Below, one piece after another: positions 1 to 12,679 of a stretch of 64,000 nt of DNA. The notes under the pieces are model-generated. The model ran no database searches. It had not been told where the DNA came from and saw nothing but the letters and a program-made list of their open reading frames with translations. The DNA comes from Monilinia fructicola (taxonomy: Eukaryota; Ascomycota; Leotiomycetes; Helotiales; Sclerotiniaceae): assembly GCA_008692225.1 (NCBI GenBank), contig VICG01000001.1, positions 3,759,501 to 3,823,500 on the forward strand, written 5' to 3'. The translations under genes and the position numbers were made by a program. Position 1 is the stretch's first letter, and the number at the start of each line of letters is the position of its first letter.

Positions 1-2900
1 GGTGGGCCTTGGTTTCTTGTTTTTTTTTTAGTTCTACATCACGTTACTAGGTAGCTTCTTCTTTCTTTAATTTGTAAGGGTATGTAGTTTGCTGAGGAGA
101 AAGGATTGGAATGGATTGAACTATTATCTATGTTTTCTAATACTTTGTTTGATGTGTGTGCGTGTATATGTATATGTATATTTATCTCGCACTACAAAAC
201 GTCAACGAGATCATACCTAATGGGAATTACATTCCAAACGTCCAAACCATCACACCACCCTTCATCTTAACCCGCCACAAGCCATCGCTACAAAGTACTC
301 CCCCTCCCCACCCCCCATCTCTCAGGAACCGGGGGAAGCTAGTGAGTTGGGGTGGGTTGTTGTTATAAGGGGGTGGGGGGTTGGATTGGGTTTTTCGATT
401 GGGGGTCAGGAGGGGGGTGAGGAGCGGGGAGAAGATGTGGATGTGTATCTGTATCTTTTGAGTCGAGACTTGTAATTGGGGGTTGGGGTTGGGGTTGGTG
501 GTGCAGGTGCGGGCGCGGGTGCGGGTGCGGGTGGTGAGAGGGGACGGGGAGGAGATGATGCATGGAGAGGATGTGGTGGGTATTGGGAGATGTTATACTT
601 CCGAGGTGAGAGGGGAGGTGGGATTGGTGTTGGTGTTGGTGGATGGGTTTGGGAGGGGATCGTGGGGCATGGGGCATGGGGCATGGGGCATGGGGTGTGT
701 CTTACTTTAGGATTTGGGAGTTGAGAATTCTTGGGGTGGATGCGTGGAATCTTGCTTGCGATGGGGTGAAGGGGGGTCCGAGGCTTCATCTCTTGGGTCT
801 TCATCTGCGCGACAGGGAGGTGGTCAAGTGATCAGAGCCTTCCACTCGATGCTGCGAACTCTTTTCTTCTTGCCAGCCAGACAACCCCATCACTTATTCC
901 ATCCTCGTTCGACAACTGCTCGGATCTTCTCCTCGCTCCTTGCGACTCCTCGGAAATTGGGCTTCAGGCTATAGCTTTGTGGCTCGTCTCCTTTCTTGTC
1001 CTGGCCCATTGTCCCCTGATCGTTTTCTTCCCATTCCAACAGTTTTCTCCCCGAGTGCGACGATGGGATGCGCAAGATCCGCTAGCTATACGCATGGCTT
1101 CGTCTCCATTAACCTCTCTGCGACCGCCTAGGATCTTAGATGATGGCTTCAATTCGGATTCACATCCCAGGAATATGGAAAAAAGAAAGAAAGAAAGAAA
1201 GAAAGAAAAAAGTCCCCAACGAGACTGCGCGCTCTGTACAGAACCCACACAACCCCCTGAGACGTTTCGCCCAACCCTGTCGGGAAAATCCCTCACAGTT
1301 CCCGCGTCGTGATGCACCAGGCCCGTCTCTCGACCCCCCGCGTCCTCCAGACGAATTTTCCCCCGCGCGCCCGTCCATGTCGCGGACCCTGCCCGGGTGT
1401 CGAGAATCGCCTATTCCCCCCACCGTGTGTTCTCCGCAGTCCACTGGAAAGGGTCCACGGGGCCCGTTTGCTCGCACAACGTAATATCTGCAACGATGGT
1501 TCCCCCCTCAGAACACTCGCTTTGTTTGGAGATAACGCGGGGAGCGTATGGTGTTGATGTGTTCAATGAGTTGGGGTTCTATCCTGTCGAGCATTATCGC
1601 ATGGTGGTTGGTAGGAGCGTGCGGTGGAGAGTGCGATGGCGTCGGGGATATCTTGGGTTAGGTGGATTAGGGCGTCTCTCCAGATCTTGCAAGATGTCCT
1701 AGCGTGCCACTTTTATGGCAACATGGCATAAAATTGCAGCATCCCGTTGACTCCGGATGTAGCGTGTATTTCATGTGGGGACATGGTGATGGAAGCTTTT
1801 GAGCGTTCATATTGAAAGACCTTCGGAATGTCATGCTAGTTTCACGAATAGCTTTACATACTCCTCTGTATATTCATTTCAACATACTCATCTATCATTC
1901 TCAATCCCGCTTTAGCTTTATTTCGACTCTTGAATCTTACTTTCCTTGAATATCATCACCTTCACTTTCACACCATCACTATTATCACTATCTTATCAAA
2001 AGCAAATTGTTTCGACGTCTCTCATTTTGTTAAAGTAGATCATCCTATCATCAAGGTTATATCAAAAAATTCCTTTCTCTACCTCGCCTTTGCCTTTCCA
2101 CTTTACCGAAAACACCCCCCCCCCCCTATTTCATCATAACATATTCACCACTTCAAATTCTGAATAGATAGCGTCAAACCTAACAACAGCAACGATGACG
2201 ACAATGATACTCCTAAACCCATCATATACTTGCATCCATTTGCATAGACGGAGTTTCGTAACGTGCGTAAATAAGCCTCCAGCTAGCGCAACACACCGAG
2301 ATCAACCACTCGAGCTCTAAATAATCAAAAAAAAAGTGGATTATTGCTAACTCACCCCTACTTGCATAGACAATGCTGCAATTTACACAAACTGTAACGC
2401 CTTGCTGTATATATCACATGGCAATCTTCCATCTTTGACACACAGCGCGTGGCCATATCTTTGACACACAGCGCGTGGCCATATCTTTGGCCCTCCAGAG
2501 CGTGCCATGATCGATCTTGCTGCGGGACTTGGCCAACTCTGATTCCTGGCAGTTTCTAATCGCGCCTGTTATCCTGAGACTAATTAGTTCCCCTCAATCG
2601 CGGTACATGTTCGAAGAATCTGCATCTGCAGTACTGTACCCAATGTGAGAGGACGCCCGGGATCGTTGGTTGGTGCTTGGTACTAGGTCGGTCATCTTAC
2701 CTCGCGGATGGTCGCCGGAAAGTGAAGCGAGAAGCGATCCATCCTCGCTTGGGATTCATCTGGCGAGGCTTGATTAACGTTCACGTTCACGTGGGCGGGA
2801 GACCGGTCTTCGCTTCATTGTTTTTGATCCGGATTGGATTAGACGGGGAGATATCTTGTGCTGTGGGGGGTAAGTGAGGGGAGGGAGTCTCTTCAGCTTG
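1..2900. other. Gene-poor stretch with low-complexity DNA
   Basis: No convincing gene is seen. The strand shown is very G-rich from about 360 to 720, with an 8-bp GGGGCATG-type tandem near 660-700. A GAAA microsatellite lies near 1180-1205, a C-run near 2109, and a 26-bp direct duplication near 2434-2485. Long open frames on the minus strand at 406-804 encode only Pro/His/Thr-rich low-complexity peptide, as expected from reverse-complementing G-rich DNA. This could be the distal promoter of a gene lying left of the window. Confidence 0.5.
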
Positions 2901-5900
2901 TTCATGTTCACGTTTTGACTTGGAGGCGTGGCCATGAGATGAGAATGATCGCTCTGGTTATCGTGTTCTCCTTATTCATATCTGGCTATCTCTGAGGGAA
3001 CTGCCTCAGCTGAGAAGGTTAAAGCAAACTCATAATTCTCAGAATGTGTCGAACGTCCTGGTACTGAGATGACAATTTCCGGAGCATGTTGTCTTTCTCT
3101 AGATCGATCTATAGCCTCCTTCTCACTCCCTACCACGCTATACAATCCGCAGTCTCTCAATTGGGCAACAAGTTCCGTGATAGGTGACGCTGGCCGCTGG
3201 AAATTGCCAGACAGATGATGATCCATACAATGGAAAGACCCAAGACTCAGTCTCGGTGCTGAACCTCAATACCTCATCCACAGTATAAACTCCCAGCTCG
3301 TCGTCACACCATTTCCCCGCCATCAAGCAAACCTTCCAAGGCTGTTGAAACTCTGCAAGTTCCGTTTATCTCGCAACTCCAAATGGTGAGCTCGTTCATC
3401 GACAGATCAACAGCTTCCTGGATTCATTCTACCGAGTATATCTCGTTTTCTCGAGCTCCTTTGACGACTCGCAGAGAGAGAGGGCTATTCAAGTAGCTAG
3501 ATGATGCACATGTGAGAATGGAGACTTCGCACTCGTCCGATGGTGCAGGCTTCATGACTTGGTCGCACATCGCTTCTTGCTATCTGGCGTCCGCATTTGT
3601 GTTGAGGAGATCGAAGATGGCGAGATGTGCAATGCTTTACGTTTACATATATCCCTAGTCGTGTGATCTTAGAACTCCAGCTGACGGTCGGGAGATGTAT
3701 ATATGTAAATGTGCTTTAGCACTAGGAAAGAGCGATATGGTGTGGAATGTAGAGAAATCTTGTATAGCTCTTATTTCCTGATATCGCCCATAGAACTCGG
3801 CATCCTAGTGATGGTTTGTGTATTGGAAGAATAGTTTGTGATATCCATTGTAAAAATGATGGGCGAATTTGTTGTTGATGGAGCTCGCCGAGTCCTGCCA
3901 TCTAGTCTAGAGCTGTTGAACTCTGTGAATATCGACTGGAGTCATGGCTCATGAGGGCATGTATGAGGAAATCTTTTCTCGTCAATCAGGGAAGATGGCC
4001 TTGGAATGCGTGGTAGCTGGTGAACAGATCTATTCGAAAATACCCTAGAGGAGACCGTCAGTCTCACATTCGTGGGTTTTATTCACAATTCGCCTCTTTC
4101 CTGTAAAGTGGTCTGGGATTCTGTTGAAGCACTTTCATTTTAATCCACCATCGGAAAAGAGGAAACCCTACACGGGTTACAGGTTGGCTAGTCACCTCTG
4201 AACATAAGATATGCAAGCTTGGAGTTGGAGAAAATCGGAATTCTGTAGAATTAAAAGCAAGTCATTTACTAGATGTCTCTTGCTATCTTTACGTGTTGAG
4301 TTTAGGCTTTATCTTCATAATGAACTGGTAGCTGTATTCCATTTTCTTGTATATAAATTGAAGAATAATACCTAGTTTCTCATTGTATACCCTCTACTTT
4401 CAGTTTGTATTTTATGCTTTTGGGAGATTGAGGCGCTCAGATTCCAAGCCATACATACGCAGGACCTGATGCCATTGTGAATAATGGAAGTTTTGGAATT
4501 CTATTCGCCAATAATAACAGTTGCATAGTTATACGTGCGATTGTGATGTTCTTTATTCGCATTAATCTTCCACTTATATCATGTACAAATAAGAGCAACA
4601 TGGGTTCTTACGCTCACTGAAATTAGGTCTCACATGGGTAGCTTTTCCTTCTTCTAGGAACATCATAAGCCCGATTTGCCAGCTCATTTGGTGCTTTTCT
4701 TTGTACGCGGTCCAAATTTGTGAAGTCCTCGATAAGATTGTGTTCAGTCTCACTTCAAATACATCGATATATAGTAGTATAGTCAGCCCATTAAGAGGGC
4801 TGAAACTCCCTGCTTCATATGAAAGAGATACATGTTTCCTTTGAATGTGCTTTTAACAGTAGTGTTAAAGATATGCAAAAGAATTGGACCCATCGCATCT
4901 TTGCCCAAATGAGGGACACGAATTCATATTACAATTGAAAACCTGATCATTCTATTGCCAAGAATTGTTTATTGCTATGTGCTATGTGCTAGAACGTTGA
5001 TATGAAACTGTATATCGATACACCACCGGATGATTGAGTCGGTGGAGTCAGCTACAAAGATGTAAAAGTAGTGAGGCTAGGACGGTTAGGTTATATAGAT
5101 GGCGGAGGAGTCCATAATGTATTGATGAGTTTCAAGACCAGACATATCACCATATAAAGCTCCTGGTTCTTCACGTATACTCTTTCATAAAAGCCAGCCA
5201 ATGAATCCTTGAGCCAGAAGACCAGAAAATTCTCAATATATGAACAGGTATTAAGAATGAAAGTCTTCCATTACCCAAAAGTTCTAACAAAGTCTTTTGC
5301 TCTTCTCGTGACCCGATGACATTTCAAACACTTATTTACTCTGTCATAAAGCAACAGAAGAATAAGATTTAGAAGCATTCTTCGATCAATGACTCTCTGG
5401 ATTTATAATGATGGTAGGCGTTCGAGCGTTCGAGCGTTCGAGCACGTGTATATCTTCACCATTCAATATACCTAGGCAACACTATGTTGGTTTTCATGAA
5501 GACAGTATTGTAAATGAAAAGAGTATGAACAATAGACCATCATGAACATATTCTGATATAACCCTAATTTTCCCCAACTGTGGGGATTTTTCATGTCAAT
5601 GTTGTAGAACTGGTCTGTTCAATTGAACCTCATACAAGAAGTGGTAACATTTCTCTGTGCTCTTTTTCAAAAGGATCATATCTGGTCAACACCCGAGGAT
5701 GATACCTCGCTCATATTGGTAGATACTGGTAAAGCAAGTATCGAGAGAGACATATTTATCAAATCAGATTCCATAATATTACTCGTACATCAACCAACTT
5801 ATGCCAGATTTTTAGGCGGATAGTCAAAAGAAAGTTTGGATGAGTATTGGTAGTATTCCTAATCCAAAAGGATCATAGTATGCCAGGGAAAAATATGCAA
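2900..5900. other. Gene-free AT-leaning stretch, possible small relic near 2970-3330
   Basis: Two overlapping minus-strand frames at 2972-3226 and 3138-3326 read like ordinary protein. They begin at MAGKWCDDELGVY and end in EIARYE, and could be joined by an intron, but I recognise no family. The remainder (3.4-5.9 kb) shows short frames only. A GCGTTCGA triplication lies near 5416-5440. Confidence 0.35.
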
Positions 5901-5903
5901 AGG

Positions 5904-6710
5904 TTATTGATCAGCTACGTCAGATAGATTGTTGTTTCTCTGAGTGCAAAGCTTAACAGGAAGCCTTGCACAGAGATTAGGTCCAAAACCCAACAATCTT
6001 TTTCCATCTCTCTTGCAGCTGTTATGTGCCCAACTGGTGCTAATCTTGGAATAGCAAGCTTCTTCCTTTGAATGGTGATGAAAGTAGCAACCATCCCAGA
6101 TGTCCGCCCCAAACACATCCTTTGGTAGATTCACCTCGGAATGATCCTGCGCCTGAAGGAAGAAAGCTATACACAGATCACACTTGTCTTTCATAATATT
6201 CCACAAAGAGACAAGGCTACATGGTTGCAAGAAGCCTCTGTACTCTTTATCTTCATCAGGGGTCTCAAAGTCGCAAAATTTGTCCACCATAGCATGAATG
6301 CACCATTTACGCATAGGAGACTCAAATTTTTTCGACACGCTCTGGAGTCATCTCAGGCCGCTTATAATAATACCCAGATATTATCACTTCCATAGTCTTG
6401 TCAGCCACTTCATTGATACACCCTTTCTGTGTGAAGATGTAAAAGTCGACTAGATGATTGATGCCTTTCACACTTGTTGGATATGGTACTGAGCCCTGAT
6501 ATAACCAATGAGTGAAGAGCTCGAAAACTTTATAGTCTTCACCTGGCATATTCATGCAGATATCTTCACTTTCTTTGCATTTAGTAGCTAAGAAACCAGA
6601 CAAAGATATTGTACAGATTCAAACATAACTTGTTTATGGAGAATGAACTTGCGCTTATCCTTTCCCACCAATGTCGTGATTATCTCTGTGCTTATAGTCC
6701 TATCAACCAT
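5904..6710 (-). CDS. BTB/POZ domain protein, two frame breaks
   Basis: Reading leftward from an ATG at 6710, the first frame gives MVDRTISTEIITTLVGKDK and then FILHKQVMFESV, the opening beta strand and helix of a BTB/POZ domain. That frame stops at about 6592. The domain continues in another frame from about 6603, with MPGEDYKVFELFTHWLYQGS, the typical BTB core. It breaks again at an A-run near 6325-6330 and continues as SPMRKWCIHAMVDKF to a stop at 5904. The combined protein is about 265 residues, usual for the fungal single-BTB family whose C-terminal half is lineage-specific. The C-terminal CYFHHHSKEEACY resembles the end of the neighbouring gene at 7309-8378. BTB domains mediate dimerisation or CUL3 binding; the role here is unknown. 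The breaks are single-base indels, so they may be consensus errors or early decay. Confidence 0.7.
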
Positions 6711-7308
6711 TAGTGAGAATATCCTAGAGATACTTCAGGTGTTATTCTTACGCTCCAGTGTTACAGACATCCGTATCAGACAGTTTCACAGGTAGGTAGA
6801 ATGACTAGGAGTCGACAATCCGTCACGTCTGAAATTCAAGTAAGTCTGATATGATATGATATAATAGAGTAACTTGCAAGATGATTAACTGATTTAATAT
6901 CTCTTAGTCAAGGCTGACTTTGATGTTTATGTAAAAACGAAAGTGGATGGTCGTCACTTACGAAATGTAGAAGCTATGGGGTCAGAAGAACTGCGAGGCT
7001 AAGGATTCTCTTCTTGACATAAGAGTCACAAAGGAACACAGCCTTGTTCTACTCACAAATATCTATTCACCTTTCGAATGAGAGTTTTACTGAGTCAATG
7101 GAAAACTCATAAATTCAAGTGGTCGCTTAAATTTGAAAGTTATTTCTTTCCTTTTCCCCACCTCGTCCCATTGACACAATAACCAACAACTCATCAACAA
7201 CAAATATCTACCCCCAGCTGGACAATATATCTGAACAAGTAACTCTTTGAAGAGCCCTGGAGTTTTCATTCAAAATTAAACTGGTTAGAGCTCCACCTAC
7301 TTCTCAAA

Positions 7309-8378
7309 ATGGGTAATGTAAGTCTTTCATCCATTGCAAGCGACTTCTCAGTAAATCTAACCACGCTCTTAGAGTAAACAGCTCGCAGGAGAGAGTACCA
7401 AGCACTGGGATACCTCTGTGAACAACTCATCTATCACCCAATCAGCTGGTCCTTCACAGTCAATGTCCTTAGTCAAAGCAGAGCCTGACATTTTGTTCAC
7501 CGAGTAAGTATTGCCTGCTTTTCTCCTTCCTTCATTTGTGATCATCTACCTAACTCCTTTTCACAGTATGATGGGTATGGAAACAGTCGCCTTGAAGGTT
7601 GGAGCCTCTGGTGCAGTAGATGGCTCCATGGTCTTCACCATTCACACCAACTTATTGACCGCTTCGTCTCGCCGATTTGCCAAGATGGTACAACATAAGC
7701 CATTAGAACGACACCAAATCTACTCTATCCATGATACTAGGCCTTCTGTCTTTAAGCTCTTCAATGAGTATCTTTATACTGGTCGCGTTCCCGGTGTCAG
7801 TCCTCGAATCTCCCAAGTTGAGAAGGGAGCTCGCATCTCTGATCTCTGTCAATTGTACGTCTTTGCCGAGCTTTTCGAGATGAGCACCACCTTTCTCAAT
7901 AAGATCATGGATACCATTCAAGATGGACTCAATGTAAGCTCGACAGTTCTTGCCCATAACCTGGTTAATAATATCCTTGAACATGCTATGCCAGAGTCCC
8001 AGCTTCGCAAGTTCTGCGCTGCGAATGCTCTCTACTGTGCATTGACCCCAGGCCTCGACTCAACTGGTTTCGAATGGTTAATGAAAAACAATGACCAATT
8101 CTTCCAAGAGTTTATGAAGATCTTAGTCAAGCTCACTAAGGGCAACGATCCTCGCATTCGCGACTTTCAACCAGGATTTTCCCAAGGATATCAAAGACAA
8201 GGACGAAGAACTAGAAGCAGTAGAAGTCGTGGTCGGTGGTGTCACTTCACCTGCCACTGGCCCTGGTGTTCACCCCTGCCAATTCCATATTCATGACAGA
8301 TTGGAATTTGACGGCGGAGTCTCTCATAATGACGGCGACAGCGAGGTCTGCTATTTGTTCGCTGACCAGGGCTTTTGA
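7309..8378 (+). CDS. BTB/POZ domain protein with short 5' exons
   Basis: The start is ATG GGT AAT at 7309-7317, directly followed by a GTAAGT donor. Introns are inferred at 7318-7372 and 7504-7566. Exon 2 encodes a Ser-rich linker beginning SKQLAGESTKHWD. Exon 3 carries the BTB fold: VALKVGASG, FTIHTNLLTASSRRF and KLFNEYLYTGRVPG. Around 8100-8190 the reading frame must change to reach a convincing C-terminus (DEELEAVEVVVGGVTSP, ending LFADQGF at 8376-8378). This needs either a 49-nt intron with a weak GTCAAG donor ending CCAG, or a one-base indel. Without it the frame runs to 8296 with an implausible tail. GTC donors are used elsewhere in this window (ATP11), so an intron is possible. Second member of the BTB cluster; function unknown. 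Confidence 0.75.
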
Positions 8379-8808
8379 AGGAAATCATTACGACCAAATG
8401 TTGTCATCATCTCATGTTGAGGTTTCTCATGTTTAAATCAGGGCGATAGTGGAGTTGAAGACATTTGGGAAGAGTAAATGACCTACGTATAGCTGCAAAA
8501 CGGTGTTGGCGGATCTTTCAATACTCTGGATTTCTAGGATTACTGATAGCAAATTACAATGCATGTAGGATCAAACAGTACCGGAGAGTACAAACTTAAT
8601 TCGCAATTTCTCGCATGAGTTTGAGTCAATCATTGAAGGGCAATTTCAAAGATAAGCTTTTTGCAGTGACGCACGAGAAATATGAAACAATAATGGCATT
8701 TACGGTAGGGAAAAAGCTTCCATGTAATGGTTAATGTATGCTCCTTTAATTTCACTCGAGGTCCTGCCACGCTTCAAGATCAGCCTGGTTATGATGATCG
8801 TGGAATAT

Positions 8809-9621
8809 TCAGCGACGAAGTCTAGTTCTCGCACCCAAAGTGTTGGAATTGAAGACAGCACCACGATCCCGGTCTTCTATAATATTTGTAAGGTGTCTTT
8901 CCAAAGATGGTATTAAAACTGCCAAATCGAAACCAGCTTCGATAACATCGGCGTCCTGGGCCCGAACCATCTCAACCTCCATCAACATTACAAGGTAGTG
9001 CTTCAAACCCTTATTCTCCTCAGAAGGTGCGTAAACCTCTTGGATTTCATTTCGAGAGAAGAGATAGCCATGAGAGATGTTCTCGTCTTGGATGCGATCT
9101 ATGATTTGATTCATGAGCAGTTTGTCATCTATTTTTTCCTCAAAGTAAATAGATTTCGAGGAAGTTGGATGTGAAGCGCGAAGTCCCTTCTATCACCTGG
9201 CCAAAGAAACTGAGTTATTGTGAGCCTGATCATATCCGAAGCGGCGCAAATTTCCTTCATAGGTATAGACGATAAGAGCTTGAATTCCTCCAGCTTTATC
9301 ATCCCTCAAAATAAGTTCTATTGGACCATGACCATAAAAGGCAAGGTTGATGGGTTGCAGGAAAATGGGGGAATCTCTTCCAAAAGCAGCTTCTTATGGA
9401 CAAAGAAAGGCTGAGCGGTCTCGCCAAAGACAAGTCTGACCATTTGTGTGCCCATGGATCTAGGAACTCACTATCAACGTTGTGTTTGGGTTTTGGATTT
9501 TGGAGAATACTTACGGGGAATTCAACAGACGCGTGGCCATTTTGGTACCTTTTTCTGGGGTGAACATGTCGTACTTCTGGATCTGGCTGTTAGTCCTTGG
9601 GTCATAGTACAAGATATTCAT
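8809..9621 (-). pseudogene. Decayed BTB/POZ paralog
   Basis: A BTB protein can be followed leftward from an ATG at 9621. Exon 1 ends LLNSP at a GTAAGT donor, and a CTAG acceptor leads into MGTQMVRLVFGETAQ and FFVHKKLLLEE. A one-base insertion in a C-run near 9380 shifts the frame before SPIFLQPINLAFYGHG and IQALIVYTYEGNL. Two adjacent in-frame stops (TGA TAG, about 9195-9200) follow. The same frame then resumes with IYFEEKIDDKLLMNQIIDRI and ends at 8809. In-frame stops in addition to an indel make decay more likely than sequencing error. The BTB motifs lie in the same order as in the intact copy at 11.7-12.4 kb. Confidence 0.75.
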
Positions 9622-10295
9622 GATCAAGATCACCCAGAGGATATAGTTTCTTGATGAAGGTGAAGTTTATATTGCTAGTTTCTCGATCAGTTGTTATTTT
9701 GAAAGTTGAGAATTTGAAATGCTGGATCGATCCAAGAATTTTTGAGGTGCTTTAAAGCCTACCAGTTTGCTAAATTTGGACGAAATCTCTCTGCTGGTTA
9801 TAGAATGAGCTCAGAAAGCATATGTGCTCGAATTACTTACCTGTCCTCAATAGCTCTGAACTAGAACCCCCCTTCCTCCCCCTAGATCAAATTCTGCGGC
9901 TAAATCTTCTTGGCACAATTAGACTCAACCCTATGCATATACTAATATTCAAAACCCTTTTACCATATCATTAGTTAACGGTTAAATCCAAGCTACACGT
10001 TCGACAGCCTCCATGCAACTTTTACAACATCATTAGTTGAATACTAGTATGTTCGCGGTGAGAATTGCAGGAATAGTTTCGTATCTTATCGCAATTCTTT
10101 GATCATTATATTAGAATGGTATTTATCAAGTTAAAACTTTACCTTCATGACTACCGCGATTGTCAACTAGAACGAATGAAAAGAATTTGGGTAATTAATT
10201 CCGGGGACCGTTAGAGGAATACTCATGGGAAGGAAAAAGCTTTTGCGCAACTTATGAAGGGGATAATTTAATTAGTGTACATGTGAGATGCCTTG

Positions 10296-11048
10296 CCCTA
10301 GAGTACCAGAAATATGGTTATATGCTATATTTGGTTTATAGCATAATTCTATATTCAAAATGGTTTTTTGATATACAATATTTGGGAATCTATAGATCTC
10401 TAAGCATATGGCATAAGAACAGAAGTTAATACTAATAGTCTATATCTTTATTTTGAACTTAGTCTATTGATTTTAGTATATTAAGTTAAGCTTATTTAAG
10501 TATATTATAAAATTTTGGCTTATTTAAGCGTATTATTTTTATTTGGGTATATTTGAGTATATTACAAATTTATAGTATTGTTATTGTTATTGTTATTAGT
10601 AGTAGTATTAAAACTATTTAGAATTTAAAGTAGTTAATATGTTATTAAAGAGAAAAAGATATTTTCGAAATAGGGGAATAAAAGTAAAATAGAAAAAGCA
10701 ATTCTTCAAATGGAATAATTTATTATTAATAAAATAACAATAGTATTAATGGTATTAATGGTATTGATGATATTAAAGTAAGGTTAATGATGTTGAAATG
10801 AAGTTAAAGAATTGAAGTGAAATTGAAGAGTTGAAATGGGATTGAAAATAGTATATTAGTATTTGAAATTATTTTAAAGCTAATATAGTATTTGAAGCTA
10901 TTTTAAAGCTAATATAGTATTCCAAAAATCTTTCAATGTAAACACTTTAAAGCTTTTACTATTATATATATAAAATATACGCTATAGTAAAAGTTAGGAA
11001 GGATTCTATGAATATATGGCATCCTGCCAGAAAAGTGGTACTTTAGGG
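10296..11048. mobile_element. AT-rich TIR element, copy A (753 bp)
   Basis: This segment is a diverged duplicate of 21499-22210. It starts CCCTAGAGTACCAG and ends TGGTACTTTAGGG, so its ends are inverted repeats (13 bp, one mismatch here and perfect in the other copy). No transposase frame is present, so it behaves like a non-autonomous (MITE-like) DNA element. Relative to copy B, C is replaced by T mainly in CpA context, a RIP-like pattern. No target-site duplication could be recognised. The boundaries come from where similarity between the two copies ends, coincident with the inverted repeats. Confidence 0.75.
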
Positions 11049-11694
11049 ATTGTATCCACCAAGGAGATTCTTTCATACACTTCCCTTTATAACCTACCTT
11101 GCATTCATAAAAGTACTCAGATGATAGACTGACATCTTTCATCTAGAATGTTTCTAAGAGATGGCACAATCTACCGGCATCTCTTAGTCTAGATCCCTCA
11201 TGATTAGCATTTGTTCAACACTCGGCAAGTTCTAGGGGTTAGCGCGAATTAGATCCCCGTACGTTTGTTAGTGCGGCCGAGGACGTAAGTTAGCCCTAGA
11301 AGGGTTTTGATTTATTTTGCCAAAGCGGTGAAGACAGATTTCTTAGGTTTTGAGATACTTTCCTAGGCAACCTTACTAGAAAAAGCAAACGGAATTCACC
11401 ATCATTTCCTATTTGTTACTGTGGCAGCAATTTAGTTCAATTTCAAGTGAGGCTTTATCACATCTACCTTTGCGGCTTGCAATCGAAATATCAAAACTGA
11501 ATCAACCATATGTATCAAGAAATCGACCAGCGCAGTGATGGTGCTGCACTGCGACTAATAAGTCGAGTAAATTCAGTGCCTTTGAAGGTGTGCAAGCTAA
11601 ATCTGAACCAGGTTTAGGCCGATAACTGGCATACTTAGAATCCTCATCTTCGATTATAATTGCAAAAACGAATTCTCTATCAAGCCTAGTTATC

Positions 11695-12447
11695 ATGACG
11701 CCTGAGTAAGACACAGCTCTCTCTCTCTCTCTCTCTCTCTCTCCCCCCATTTCCTCACAAGCGACGTCAAGTTTTCTATGACTGATGTCTAATCTTGATA
11801 TCTACAGGGTTTTGAATGAAGTCATTACTTTATATATCGGCAAGAAGAGGAAGAAGTATGTCGTTCATAAAAAGATACTGTGCGACCAATCCAAGTTCTT
11901 CGATGCCGCTTTCAATGGCAATTTCAAAGAGGCGACTAAAGGAGAGATGTACCTTCCAGAAGATCATCCAACTGCTGTCGCTGCTCTCATCGAATACTTG
12001 TATCGAGGATCACTCCTGACAATTTTGCTCGAAGATTTTGGTCTCTATTGCCTAGCGGAAAAGATCCGCATGCCTTCACTGATGAACAAACTTATAGACC
12101 TTACATCAGGTCGCACAACTAATGGCCCGATACACCTTGGTTTAAAGATGATCAAGCTTATATATGAGCAAACGCGCACGGAAAACAAGCCTCGGCTCCT
12201 TGCTTCTATCCTTATTATTTTTAGACTGAGGCCCAGAGGGAATAATGAGAACTGGATGGGTGAGCATTCTCAAATTCTGGACAGTCATCCAGAGTTCTTT
12301 TTTGATGTGTTCAAGGTCATGGGGAAGCATGGAAGTGCGATCTGGGCTGGGTCGAATATTGCTGAGACCTTTTGGAAGAGTTTGAACCTTGCTATTTTCA
12401 TGCTCATGGGCGAGATGAAGCTTTTTATACCAAGATCTATGCATTAA
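11695..12447 (+). CDS. BTB/POZ domain protein, intact
   Basis: Exon 1 is only 11 nt (ATG ACG CCT GA, 11695-11705), followed by a 102-nt intron, 11706-11807. The intron contains a CT microsatellite and CTGAT/CTAAT-type branch sites and ends CTACAG. Exon 2 runs 11808-12447. The product starts MTPEVLNEVITLYIGKKR and holds a full BTB domain: YVVHKKILCDQSKFFDAAF, then MYLPEDHPTAVAALIEYLY, then LYCLAEKIRMPSLMNKLID. A variable C-terminal half of about 100 residues follows. An alternative ATG at 11785 lies inside the intron and would give an 8-residue different N-terminus; I prefer the spliced form because it matches the neighbours' N-termini. About 216 residues. Partner and role unknown. Confidence 0.8.
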
Positions 12448-12679
12448 AACAAGAGGAAACTACTCAACGTAATGAGATTTACATTTCAGACACACAATAC
12501 TGATAAAGTATCTTGGTTTGGCAACCTAGCATTACAACTGCTTCCATATCTTACACGTTTAGAGAGAGAAGGGCCCTGAATTGCTTGCCATATGAGATAA
12601 AATTTGGGCATTGGTGCCACCATTCACGCATCTCGATCAGTTTGGATATAGTCACATAGAACAGCTCAAAAATACCATT

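Noticed and set aside
406..804. Long minus-strand Pro-rich open frame
   Set aside because: It is the complement of G-rich low-complexity DNA; several frames are open at once and no domain is visible.
1160..1477. Overlapping Arg/Gly-rich frames on both strands
   Set aside because: GC-rich DNA leaves all frames open; composition is unnatural and no splice or family support exists.
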